NCBI GenBank assembly: GCA_029582265.1
Contig: CM055820.1
Span: 16,078,485-16,142,484 of the forward strand
Direction of reading: 5' to 3'
DNA from: Zoroaster sp. YZ-2022
Taxonomy: Eukaryota; Echinodermata; Asteroidea; Forcipulatida; Zoroasteridae
DNA length: 64,000 bases
This document shows, piece after piece, positions 29,165-40,081 of the stretch. Positions within the stretch are counted from its first letter, which is position 1, and every line of letters starts with the position of its first letter. The notes under the pieces were generated by a model. It had not been told where the DNA came from and did not search any database. It saw nothing but the letters and a program-made list of their open reading frames with translations. The translations under genes and the position numbers were made by a program.

Positions 29165-29310
29165 AACCATCTTTAACGAGGGTAACCCATCCAGCACAGC
29201 TGATCATTTGGGGCCCTCATATTATATAAAAATATATCAATATTATATAAAAACTATTACAGAAGGAGGTACAGATGAAATAATAATAATGATAAAACAG
29301 TCTTACCGGG
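29165..29310 (-). mobile_element. LINE 3' UTR copy, cut by the assembly gap
   Basis: Reverse complement of the LINE tail at 10790-10936 (CCATCTTTAACGAGGGTAAC, then CTGATCATTTGGGGCCCTC). The rest of the element would lie inside the N gap. Confidence 0.75.
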
Positions 29311-29810
29311 NNNNNNNNNNNNNNNNNNNNNNNNNNNNNNNNNNNNNNNNNNNNNNNNNNNNNNNNNNNNNNNNNNNNNNNNNNNNNNNNNNNNNNNNNN
29401 NNNNNNNNNNNNNNNNNNNNNNNNNNNNNNNNNNNNNNNNNNNNNNNNNNNNNNNNNNNNNNNNNNNNNNNNNNNNNNNNNNNNNNNNNNNNNNNNNNNN
29501 NNNNNNNNNNNNNNNNNNNNNNNNNNNNNNNNNNNNNNNNNNNNNNNNNNNNNNNNNNNNNNNNNNNNNNNNNNNNNNNNNNNNNNNNNNNNNNNNNNNN
29601 NNNNNNNNNNNNNNNNNNNNNNNNNNNNNNNNNNNNNNNNNNNNNNNNNNNNNNNNNNNNNNNNNNNNNNNNNNNNNNNNNNNNNNNNNNNNNNNNNNNN
29701 NNNNNNNNNNNNNNNNNNNNNNNNNNNNNNNNNNNNNNNNNNNNNNNNNNNNNNNNNNNNNNNNNNNNNNNNNNNNNNNNNNNNNNNNNNNNNNNNNNNN
29801 NNNNNNNNNN
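29311..29810. other. Assembly gap, 500 N
   Basis: Exactly 500 N, probably a placeholder. ORFs that appear to cross it are artefacts. Confidence 0.98.
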
Positions 29811-31078
29811 CTAAACCATTCCTCCATGTCTAATAAGCTCTTGAATATATTGTTGCCCATATAAGTTTTGCATTCTTCCTCCCTCATAAAGTTAGAAATG
29901 TTTTAGCACTATTTTTTGATTAGAACTGGTCAACCTTGCCAACAATTCAACAGATCTAGTATCTCAGGGATGTTTGTGCCTATGTGGGTATTCTTGAATA
30001 AGACTCACGTATGAACACAACATTGATGGAAGTGTACGTCTTTGTTTCATTTATCAGGTGTTTTAATTTTCATTATTCTTTATCCAGTTAGTGAAACCAT
30101 CTTTATAAATAAATTAGTAGTTTTACTCTGTGTACATTTAAATATGCTGAAGATTACTTTTGAAAGCTATGGAAGTTTAGATTATAATTCCTAGGAAATA
30201 AAACCAACTATTTATTAATTTCAACCAAAGACTTCATTATAAATATTTACACTTTCCCTGCTGTCTTCTTTATAAATATGAACAGTTTCCTGCTCATTGG
30301 CGGATCTGGAAACTAGGGGCCTAAAATCGTTAATTTTTTTTTTTTAAATGAAGAGAGAGAGAGAGAGAGAGAGACGGAGGGAGGCACTCATTCCCACAGT
30401 GTGCAGGATAAACGCGGAGGTGACCTGCAAGGTGATACTGTACTAATTGCGCATAGGAAGTGAGTGGCACCCTTTGTAGTACTGAAAAATAATTGTTTTT
30501 GATTTTCCTTCCCCATAAAAATGTTTCTGGATCCGCCCATGCGCTGCTGTTCATGATAATTGTTTGGGAATTAGTTGCACATTATTGGCAGGAATAGAAG
30601 AATACATTCATGAGTTTATTGTTAGTTTATAGAAAGTTTAAAAGTTGTCTAAAGAGTGAGAACAGGAAACCAATCATATAAAAATACTTAAATATTCTGT
30701 TTTAAGTGAAGCAACTTTAACTTTTACATGTACAGTGTACATATACACATATACTCTATACACTATGTGTGTACACGTAATAAAGAGGTTGCACCTTTAA
30801 TTACTTGTTAGAAAAGTTCCATTGACCACTTTTTACGACCACATCCAGATGGTTTGCCATAAACCCAGTATTAGCTAATGAGCTGTTATGGGTCAGCCAG
30901 GCTAGAGGTAGAGACCCAGTGGTTTTAGTGATTACATGACATTAACTCAGGGACACACACTGCTAGAGTATACTGAGTGTAGTAAATGACTATATTATTG
31001 TTTTATGCAGTTGCCCAGAGTGAAATCAGGGTGGACTATTATCGATTCATAGTGTTGATATTTCATGTGAATATTATA
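29811..31078. repeat. 1.25-kb duplicated segment, copy 1
   Basis: Collinear with 60373-61664 from CTAAACCATTCCTCCATGTC through CTATTATCGAT and TAGTGTTGATATTTC. The copies differ by substitutions and many short indels. Includes the TIR element at 30295-30541 in both copies. Confidence 0.9.
30295..30541. mobile_element. GGCGGATC-type MITE within duplicated segment, copy 1
   Basis: Ends CATTGGCGGATCTGG and CTGGATCCGCCCATG are inverted. Interior has a GA microsatellite (30353-30375). Copy at 60872-61148 retains extra G/C runs near the left end that are missing here. Confidence 0.65.
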
Positions 31079-31139
31079 TCGATATGCATCGTGTCACAAT
31101 AATATACTGAATTACTTATTTTCCACAGTCAAAGTTTGT

Positions 31140-31480
31140 TATCGTTATATATTATATAATAATGATAGTGACTTCTTATATAGCATTTCAAATCCATCCC
31201 CACATAAGTGACGCTCGCCCATGACGCTCAACAAAATTAAAAATAGGATTAGAGTGTAAACAGATTGAGTAATTGTTTTGAAAGAACTGGTTGAAGAAAC
31301 TTGGCAGAGGAAGATGGGAAGACGGTTTCAAAGAGTAGGGCCAGCATGGGAAAAGCTGTGGTCACCCCAAGAGCGTAGCGATCTGAGAACAGAAGAAGGG
31401 AGGTCTGATGACCACAGGTCTGCGTTGCTGGTCTATCACGCGGTCCATGGCTCCTCACCAGTTTATATACAGAATTCAAT
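31140..31480 (-). mobile_element. L2/CR1-like LINE 3' end, decayed
   Basis: Minus-strand reading gives LRSWGDHSFSHAGPTL, stop, NRLPIFLCQVSSTSSFK, the usual LINE C-terminus (D-x-S-F-S-x-A-x-P-x-x-W-N-x-L-P). A tail with GAAATGCTATATAAGAAG and ATTATT repeats follows, as in L2-type 3' ends. Confidence 0.7.
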
Positions 31481-31834
31481 GGGCACAACCCTCCAGGCTA
31501 CTTTAACATTTGGCGACAAGGATTAAAGAACTAAGGTGGAATTACATTTATGGCGTCTGCCGAGAGGGATATACCCTCCATTTCTACAAAGAGCCCGGTG
31601 AGCCACCATTGCTGTGAAAACAGTTGGGTTTCCTATTTAAACTTTACTATAGCTGTTTTTCGGCCATGTGTTTTTTTTTTTGCCAACAGGGAAATACATG
31701 ATACAATAATAATAATAATAATAATAATAATGAAGATTTTACTTTGCGCGCACCCTGCTGAGCGCTCAAGGCCTGAAACAAAGAAAAACATGAACCACAA
31801 ACAATATGAATGGCCTACAATGATAGCATGGGGG

Positions 31835-32085
31835 AAAAAAAAATACGCGGGGACCAAAATTTCCAATAACCACAAAGTATGGTGGCTAATAAGAGAGGCC
31901 TCACAAATCAGGCAAACGTTCCTTACCCCTATGTGAAAAAAGTCGGCAGGAATTCAACCAATCCAACAATTTAGCTGCAATTGGACATCATTTCATAGCA
32001 AAAAAAACAAAAACAAAACACAAAAAAAAAAAAAAAAATTAAAATGCGACGCTCGGGTCTGAGGCGGAGGCGCGCAGAGCTGGAC
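31835..32085 (-). mobile_element. MITE family C, copy 3 (reverse)
   Basis: GAGAGGCCTCACAAATC, TATGTGAAAAAAGTC and CGGGTCTGAGG are the complement of the 13901 and 17401 copies. The termini are degraded. Confidence 0.55.
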
Positions 32086-32839
32086 CAAGAGCCATTTTAT
32101 TTTACTATTATTTATTTTTGTTTGAAGGGCCCTATAGGAGGCGGCGATGGTTATTAATGAAACACAAAAGAGCTTTGTTGCACACTGCCTCAGCGTGGAA
32201 GGGCAACTCATTTTGTTTTCACTTACCTGCCGCCAGAGGTTAGAGATTATTTGAATTGCTTTACAGATCCTGCAGGAACAGTTCCAACCTTCCGTTAATG
32301 TGGTGGCCGAAGATACCAGTTCTGACAACGTTGTGGTGAGCAGGTTGGTAAGAAAAACAGAAAATCCCGCTCTTATTGTGTATGTACACGATCGGTAAGC
32401 GCACCCGGGGGCTCGGGGGCTCGAGCTGAGGCTGTATCGATTTTATAAAAGTAGTATAACAAGAAGGGGGCCAGGAAAGAGGTAAAATATTACCCTAAGT
32501 CTTGTCTACAGAGGTTCGGCAAGGAGTAGGGCAGTGGTACATATGGTACAAGGGATGGGAGTTCAGGAGACTCAAGCGCCCATCCAAAAGTTTTCCATTA
32601 TTCCACTCACTATTATATTTTACGGTGTTGCGTATGCATGTGCATGTAAAGCTGATGCGTTTCCTGATAAATGAAAACAAAGACACTTCCATCAATGTTG
32701 CGTTTCAAGAATGCTTATATAAAACAATTCAATCCGTTTTATATCTACAGCATATCTAATTTTACTCTAAAAGCTTAAATGAAGTACCTGTGAGTCAAAA
32801 AGCAACTAAACAACTAGTCCACGCCCTCACATTTTCTTC
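32086..32839. other. No feature seen
   Basis: Moderately GC-rich but without a convincing ORF, splice pattern or paired repeat. Confidence 0.35.
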
Positions 32840-33015
32840 TGCCTAGATTTCTGCAACTCCTTTTTGTAAGCCTCCACAACAACGCCTCCAGAATTCTGCT
32901 GCCAGACTTGTTACTCTCACCAGAAAACCTGTCTCACCAACACCTGTTCTCAAATCCCTCCACTGGCACCCTGTCTAGGCAAACGCATCACCTTCAAAAG
33001 TTCTGTATAGGTTCA
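32840..33015 (+). mobile_element. L2-like LINE fragment
   Basis: Across frames it reads CLDFCNSFL, then the equivalents of the QNSAARLVTLTRKP and PVLKSLHWHPV blocks typical of L2/Kibi-type LINEs. Frameshifted; a short fossil. Confidence 0.6.
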
Positions 33016-33148
33016 ACGCATAGAGAATCTGCACAGAGAAACTCAGAATTAACTTTATTCACATGCCCTCCACTTTATGCAACATTTGCTAATCAATGAA
33101 CTGGAACATTTGTGATCAATACCGTACTGCAATGAGCATGCATGCGGC

Positions 33149-35265
33149 CACGTATCTATACTTTATAATGATCGTTAAGTCGCCATCTTTGTTGGAGTAC
33201 AAACACGGGAGGCGCCATAGCCATCTTTTGTTTCAGGGGCGCCGCCATGTGTTTTTCAGGGCGCCGCCATGTTTCACTCGAGGGCGCCGCCATGTTTCGC
33301 GATCAACTGGCGCCCGCACCCTGCTGAATTGATGCGTCCTGGGGTCAAAATTTCACGGGGTACCCGTGGGTTGGGGTCTGCGTTGTTGATGTTCCGACGT
33401 CTACCCGCGATTGCGTGGATTAGCGTGCAACGGCAGCCGGACACCCACTGCAATGAGTCGTTAAGCTTGGTCGGGTGACTTCGCGGCTATCCTCGGTGAT
33501 CGAGGGTCGGGCAGGGTGCCAGATGGGGCGAACACTCCCCTGACTCTGCTGTGGTTCGAGATGTCTGGTTGGCTGTTTCAGAACCCGGACCCCCTGATTG
33601 TGTCTTATTTTCATCAATGAACTCCCGTACCTACACGTGACTGCTTTGTGCTCAAAGACGAAATTTTTCATCAACTTTACAACACGGTTTGGAATGTTTG
33701 TTGTTTTGTTGTTTGATAATAAAACCAAATAAAATGCCAAACATCCGTAAACATTTTTTAATCAACATGAGCAACATGTGGTTGCAGGTTACTCCGCGGC
33801 TTTCGGTGAGCGTTGGTCAAAGGAGCCGGGTGCCACTTACCACTGACAGGTATTACCGAGGGCTGCCACCGCGTTGCGAAATATCTGATTCTCTCTGTTT
33901 CAGACCGGACCTCCTGATTGGTCGGCGTGACGTCAGTTATGTCGACTCGACTGCTTTGTTTGATGCATTTATTTCGCGTAGCTCTTTTAGTCCTAGGTCT
34001 TAGGGACGTGACCCAGAGCTACGATTATACAGCTATCTCCAAACATCAATACACAATATTTAATCTAACGCGAGTCAACATTTACAAAACCCTTTTTTGT
34101 TGTTTGATATTTCATAATTCTAAATACCAAGCATCAATTAACCTCCCAGTACCCATGTAATACTTTTGAAAGCCTGTAGTATCCAGACGCCATGTGTCCT
34201 CGATTGTGTACAAAAGTCTATGGAGAGTTCGGTGCACTTTCAAAATAATTTTCTTAACACAATGTGAATTATTTCTCAATGAGTCCCAGATTCATGTCCT
34301 CTTTGGAGAGTTCACTGCATTTTTCAAAGTAAAAGTTTAACACAATTTAAATTATTTCTCAAGTCCCAGATTACATATAATATATATTATAAGATATATT
34401 ATAATATAGGCCCTATGTTATAATATATATTTTTATATGAGTTCTGTATTCCTCCAGCTTGCTACGGTTTGTAAAAACAATGTTTCAACCGATGAAATAG
34501 GGACTCCTGACCTTTGATTTTACATACATAGAAGTAGAACTTGAACTGTTAGAAAAGCCCAAAATGATTTCACAATTGCCGGTGTAGATACCATCGATGG
34601 TCTTTCAACTTTGAGGTAATATAAAAACGATTTCAGATCAACAATCACAACAGCTTATGCACTTAGGGTTTCAGGACATTTCTCACACAAAACAATTTTT
34701 GAGAGATCTTTTCTCCCAATTTTGAATATTTTAAAAGGTTTAAAACCTACAGCGCCATAGCAACAATTTAAACTCAAACTGCGTCCTATTTTATATTAAG
34801 GGTGGGGGCCTCAGGGAAACAGTGCAGATTTCATCTGCAAATTTAATATTATTCATATTTATTTCCCCTTGTTTCATGACTTGAAGGGACCATGCAATCA
34901 ATTTCAAAGGACATTTTGTGCACATATCTGTGTCTGAACTGTGCAAAAACTACTAGGATACCCGTTTTCTGTGTACATGTGTTTCTTTTCAGTACATTTA
35001 TTTGTCAATATTCACTGTCCTACGTATTTAAAACCCGAGGGCGCTGTTGTGTTATGTCACTTTGACTTTTTACATGCCCCCCATCTGAATTAACCAATCA
35101 CCAAACTCATTCCTGAAAATGATGACCCTGAGTGCCCTACAAATTAGACCCCGTTACCCCATATTACATTACATAAACCAACCAAAAGTCAGCACAAAAC
35201 CCGCAACATTTAATACTCACATCACCCACACCTGCTTGGGTGCCGCGCGAAGCAGCATCCCGCTG
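33149..35265. repeat. 2.1-kb tandem unit 1 (Helitron-like candidate)
   Basis: Starts TCTATACTTTATAATGATCG and ends with a GC hairpin GGGTGCCGCG / GCAGCATCCC followed by CTGA. Unit 2 follows directly. The 5' TC, terminal hairpin and CTRR-like end are Helitron-like, but this is weak. The head has repeats of GCCGCCATGTTT. Internally there are degenerate repeats (33470-33620 against 33780-33960, and two TGGAGAGTTC blocks near 34216 and 34302). Non-coding. Confidence 0.6.
33178..33305 (+). promoter_or_regulatory. Cluster of YY1-like motifs in tandem unit 1
   Basis: CGCCATCTTTG, AGCCATCTTTTG, GCCGCCATGTG and two GCCGCCATGTTT lie within 130 bp, each matching the YY1 core (CCATnTT). Unit 2 keeps an equivalent cluster at 35295-35405. 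Function is inference. Confidence 0.35.
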
Positions 35266-35270
35266 AATCT

Positions 35271-37520
35271 ATATCTATACTATAATGATCGTTAAGTCGC
35301 CATCTTTATTGGAGTACAAACACGGGGCGCCGCCATCTTTGTTTCAGGGCGCCGCCATGTTTTTCAGGCGCCGCCATGTTTTCTTTCAGGGCGCCGCCAT
35401 GTTTCACGTCAACGCTTACCCTGCTGAATTGATGCGTCCTGGGGTCAATTTCCAGGGTACCCGTGGGTTCAGGGGTCTGCGTTGTTGGTGTTCCGACGTC
35501 TACCCGCGATTGCGTGGATTGCGTGCAACGGCAGCCGGACACCCGCAATGATCGTTAAAGCTTGGTCGGGTGACTCGCAGCTATCCTCGGTGATCGAGGG
35601 GTCGGGCAGGGTGCCAGATGAAACCAGACACTCCCCTGACTGCTGTGGTTCGAGATGTCTGGTTGGCTGTTTCAGACGGACCCCCTGATTGGTCTGTACC
35701 ATCAATGAACTCCCGTACCTACACGTGACCTTTGTGCTCAGACAATTTTCATCAACGGTTACTCCGCAGCTTTCGGTGAGCGTTGGTCGAGGAGGCCGGT
35801 GCCACATACCACGAACAGTACCGAACTGCCCGCGTTGCCGAAATATCTGATTCTCTGTTTCAGACGGACCTCTGATTGGTCGTGGCCAACGTCGGTGTGT
35901 CGACTCGACTCTTTGTTGATGCATTTATTTCGCGTAGCTCTTTTAGTCCCTAGGTCTTAGGGACGTGACTGAAACTACAGTTATCACAGCTATCTCCAAA
36001 CATCAATAAACAATTTTTAATCAACATGATCAACATTTACAAAACCCTTTTTGTTGTTTGATATTTGATAATAAATACCAAACATCAATTAACCTCAGTA
36101 CCCGCTGTAATACTTTTGAAAGCCTGTAGTATCCAGACGCCATGTCCTCGATTGTGTACAAAGTCTATGGAGAGTTCAGTGCACTTTCAAATAATTTCTT
36201 AACACAATGTGAATTATTTCTCAGTCCCAGATTCATGTCTTTTGGAGAGTTCACTGCATTTTCAAAGTAAAGTTTAACACAATTTAAATTTGTTCTCAGT
36301 CCCAGATTCATATAATATATATTATAAAGATCACAGCTATCTCAAACATCCAATAAACAATTTTAATCAACATGATCAACATTTACAAAACCCTTTTTGT
36401 TGTTTGATATTTGATAATAAATACCAAACATCAATTAACCTCAGTACCCATGTAATACTTGCTTTTGAAAGCCTGTAGTATCCAGACGCCATGTCCTCGA
36501 TTGTGTACAAAGTCTATGGAGAGTTCAGTGCACTTTCAAATAATTTCTTAACACAATGTGAATTATTTCTCAGTCCCAGATTCATGTCTTTTGGAGAGTT
36601 CACTGCATTTTCAAAGTAAAGTTTAACACAATTTAAATTATTTCTCAGTCCCAGATTCATATATAATATATTATAAGATATATTATAATATAGGCCCTAT
36701 GTTATAATATATATTTTTATAGCAGTTCTGTATTCCTCAGCTTGCTGATTTGTGAAAACAAATTTTCAACCGATGAAATAGGGACTCTGACCTTTGATTT
36801 TACATACGCCGGTAGAACTTGAACTGTTAGAAAACTGATGATTTCACAATTGCCAGTGTAGATACCATCAGTCTTTCAACTTTGAGGTAATATAAAACGA
36901 TTTCAGATCTGACAATCCACAACAGCTTATGCACTTAGGTTTCAGGACATTTCTCACACAACAATTTTGGGGAATCTTTTCTCCCAATTTTGAATATTCA
37001 AAGGTTTTAAAACCTACAGCGCCATATGGTTTAAACTCAAACTGCGTCCTATTTTATATTAAGGGGGTGGGGGCCTCAGGGAAACGGTGCAATTTCATCT
37101 GCAAATTATTATTCATATTCTTCCCTTACTATGACTTGAAGGGCCATGCAATCAATTTCAAAGAGACATTTGTGCACATATCTGTGTCTGAACTGTACGA
37201 AAATACTAGGATACCGTTTTCTGTGTACATGTATTTCTTTTCCAGTACATTTATTTATTCAATATTCACTGTCCTACCATATTTAAAACCCGGGGCGCTG
37301 TTGTGTTGCTCCTTTGACTTTTACATGCCCCCATCAAAATTAACCAATCACCAAGCTCATTCTAGAAAATGATGACCCTTGGTGCCTGCAAATTAGACCC
37401 CGTTACCCCTTATTACAGCCCCATAAACCAGCAAAGTCGGCACAAAACCCGCAACATTTTAATACTCACATCACCCACACTAGCAGGTGCCGCGCGAAGC
37501 GCAGCATCCATAATGCTCTA
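35271..37520. repeat. 2.2-kb tandem unit 2
   Basis: Collinear with unit 1 from TCTATACTATAATGATCGTT to GGTGCCGCGCGAAGCGCAGC, with many short deletions. It has an extra internal duplication of about 347 bp (35984-36330 and 36331-36677) that unit 1 lacks. Confidence 0.85.
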
Positions 37521-37830
37521 AAGTAAGGTTTACTATGCACTGGTCCCTGTCTATATCCTATCAGGGATAGACAGGCTCAATCATACCACTCAAAGTTTCA
37601 TTGGATACGTAGAAACGCGTTTGTGCTGAAGATCTGACGTCACGCTTCGAGGCTTGCCCGTAGCTACCAACCAAGGTCAAAGTTGAGCATCAGGAAAATA
37701 TGGCGGCTGCACAGCCAGTACCTGGCGTAATTCACGCGCCTCTAGCTCAAAGCGTGACGTCAGATCTTCAGGCAAGGTTTACTACACCAGGATATGATAC
37801 GACCGTATGCTGTGATCATTCTCCTCAGAC
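37521..37830. repeat. Dispersed repeat family (as 3905-4560), copy 2
   Basis: Shares TTTCATTGGATACG, CTACCAACCAAGGTCAAAG, CCTGGCGTAATTCACG and GTGACGTCAGATCTTC with 3905-4560 and 46975-47115. Confidence 0.6.
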
Positions 37831-37860
37831 ACGGTACGGTATCGGTAAATGTATCTGACT

Positions 37861-38286
37861 AAAGATAAATAAATAAATAAATAAATAAAAACTAATTTTT
37901 ATTTTATTTTAAATACATCACTTGTACTTGCAGTGGGATCGACGGTTCCCAACACTGATAAAAATCCTTGGGGACGAGGCTGGATTCGTGACGTCAAGCA
38001 CAAATATTAATATTCAAAGGTCAAGTACGGAATGATTGTTGATAGTATCCGAGTATAAATGTGATATAAAAAGTAAATAACTACGATTCACAAAATATTC
38101 ATCATATTTTTTGTACTGCATTTTGTTTTCGGTTTTCATTTATACAACGTTCTGCCTTCGAAGCTTCATTTCTTAATTAAACAATTCTGTGAAAATTTGG
38201 TGAATATTCCAACCACAATGTACTACTGTGGGTAGTATCGTCATCCAACAATCAACATATAAATATAATTTTCGTGCGAGTAGTTA
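37861..38286. other. AAAT microsatellite, otherwise nothing seen
   Basis: An (AAAT)n run at 37866-37890. The rest is unannotated AT-rich DNA. Confidence 0.5.
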
Positions 38287-38456
38287 TTGGCCGATCCGGA
38301 GGGTGTGTGTCCCCAAAAATCTAAACTCTACAAAACCTTGGAAATAGGGAATGGAAGGAGAAGCCACGCCCGGACCGCCGCTGCAGCAGCGGCGGTTCGA
38401 ATAACATAATCGAAATACCCCACGTAAATACGCACACCCACCTTTCGATCGGTTTT
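38287..38456. mobile_element. Short TIR-like element, copy 1
   Basis: Left end GGCCGATCCGGAGGGTGTGT and right end CACACCCACCTTTCGATCGG are imperfect inverted repeats. Copy 2 at 49107-49210 has the same ends but a different, shorter middle. Confidence 0.55.
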
Positions 38457-38790
38457 TGACGTTTTTATTAACGGTACAAAGTAATCTGAATCATATGGGT
38501 GTGTCCAGCGAACGACCAGCCAGTGACTGTGGTTACTTTATTAGTTTAACTTTTTTGTTGAAATATCAACATATTAGGTTATGAAACAATTATGTTTAAA
38601 TCTTAATAATTTTAATACGATTCCAAAGAGTCGTGTTAGTGGTGGGGTGGAAGCCAATAATTATCCGACTGGCTTCAGCGGTGGTAAACAAATGCTTAAC
38701 ATTCAGATGGCCAGGGGTACGCATGAACAATGTATGTTCATATATATTTTTTATTTTTATATATATATTTTTTTTACTTCGCATTTTAAA

Positions 38791-39028
38791 TTTAGGGAAC
38801 ACCGGAATAATCTCCAGTTAAAAGCAAGATCATTTTATTTCAGATAAACACAATGTTTCACAGAATTGATGAGAAATAACTGCACAATAGAAAGAGATGA
38901 TAAAGAATGCATGTAGTGATTACACATTTCATGACATGACTACTGAAGAGAGAGGGGTTGCAAATGAAAATCCCAGTTCATGGAACATTTCAAACCTATT
39001 TGATGTTAAAAATCCGGTGTTCCCTAAA
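38791..39028. mobile_element. TA-target MITE, copy with degraded left end
   Basis: Inner termini TTTAGGGAACACCGGA and TCCGGTGTTCCCTAAA are perfect inverted repeats. The interior is about 90% like 49455-49719. The outer left terminal bases found in that copy are not recognisable here. Confidence 0.82.
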
Positions 39029-39397
39029 TTGTTTTGAGTAGTATATATATATTTTTTGTAAGTTTTTTTAATTTTATATGTGTATGTATGTCCGTGCTTT
39101 GTGGTTTAATTGCTCATTGTGTTGGGCTGATTTTTTTCTCTTTACATGTTATACCCACTGGTGTTAAATATTTTCTTGAGTGCTGTTCGTAGATATAATT
39201 GTCTCTGAATGTAGGGATGGGAAGTGCTGTATTGCGCTGGTAGGTTGGACTGTGGGAGGTATGGGAGGGGGCTTTATTGGTTGTTCTCCTTGGTTTTTTA
39301 TAGCCTATGTAGTTTTACCCACCTGTTATTTAATGTTTTAATCAATCAATGTCGGTTTATCTTCTTTTGAAAAAATATTTTTATAATTCTGTATATA
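39029..39397. other. No feature seen
   Basis: T-rich sequence, possibly a retroelement tail, with no supportable feature. Confidence 0.35.
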
Positions 39398-39541
39398 CAG
39401 CGGCGTGGCAGGACTTTTTCAGAGGGGTGGGGCACAGGGGGAATTGCTTTTCGGTGGTTTTTTCCCTTTTCTATGGCACTCTTGGGAGTTTTTCGTGGGG
39501 GAGCCTGGGGGCGTCCCCAGGCCCCCGTGGCTACGCCGCTG
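39398..39541. mobile_element. hAT-type MITE, 144 bp, 8-bp target duplication
   Basis: Ends CAGCGGCGTGGCAGG and CGTGGCTACGCCGCTG are inverted. The exact 8-mer TGTATATA lies on both sides (39390-39397 and 39542-39549). Same family as 4228-4439. Confidence 0.9.
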
Positions 39542-39825
39542 TGTATATACTGCGTTATACTGTCTTTTATCCTTAGATTTTAACAAATTTCGAACCATTT
39601 ATATAATATTTCAGGTCAGTTTCTCCATATAAATCTACTTTGTGTACAACCACATAAAAGGCTTGTGTCCCGTTTGTGTGATCCCCGCTACTGCCGTTAC
39701 CCGGGTTGTTTGCATCTGACCGGGGCTTGATCCTTGGCTACTCGGCAGATATGGTTTGGCCTCTGACCTGGCCCCATAGAGCAATAGATAATTGGCATAA
39801 AGTGGACCGCCCCACCAACATAGGG

Positions 39826-39915
39826 GCTGGTTAGCTCCAGTTGGTAGAGCGCTCGTCTGGTATTCGAGGTCGCGGGTTCGAGTCCGGCATAACACGGTTC
39901 GCGAGCAAGAAAAAT
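39826..39915 (+). repeat. tRNA-derived SINE
   Basis: A box TAGCTCCAGTTGGTAGAGC (39833-39851) and B box GGGTTCGAGTCC (39873-39884). Acceptor ends do not pair (GGCTGGT against CATAACA) and a non-tRNA tail follows, so it is a SINE and not a tRNA gene. Confidence 0.65.
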
Positions 39916-39925
39916 TTGCTGATGC

Positions 39926-40014
39926 ATATATATATATACAAGTATATATATATATAGTATATATATATATATACAAGTATATATATATACAATATATATA
40001 TATATATACTTGTA
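39926..40014. repeat. (TA)n microsatellite
   Basis: Interrupted TA repeats adjoining the 3' side of the Penelope-like element. Another TA/TCTA tract (45808-45847) adjoins its 5' side. Confidence 0.9.
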
Positions 40015-40036
40015 GTAAAACTAGTCGAACGCTGGT

Positions 40037-40081
40037 AGTTGTAACTCCGAGTTTCACGCGTTATGCGATCATCAGACAACT
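40037..40081 (-). ncRNA. Hammerhead ribozyme motif (type I) of the Penelope-like element
   Basis: Read on the minus strand: stem I strand AGTTGT (40081-40076), CTGATGA core (40075-40069), stem II CGC/GCG, GAAA (40055-40052), a tiny stem III closed by CT/AG, the cleavage triplet GUU, then ACAACT (40042-40037) closing stem I. Cleavage would fall between 40043 and 40042. Known: Penelope-like elements carry type I hammerheads with minimal stem III. Oddities: a U-U opposition at the base of stem II and U instead of C at the cleavage position, so activity may be weak. Confidence 0.68.

Noticed and set aside
29091..29887. Long open frames on both strands around 29.1-29.9 kb
   Set aside because: They run through the 500-N gap. 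The real bases on each side are a LINE tail and a repeated segment.
39826..39900. Functional tRNA gene
   Set aside because: Good A and B boxes, but acceptor and T stems do not pair properly and a SINE-like tail follows.
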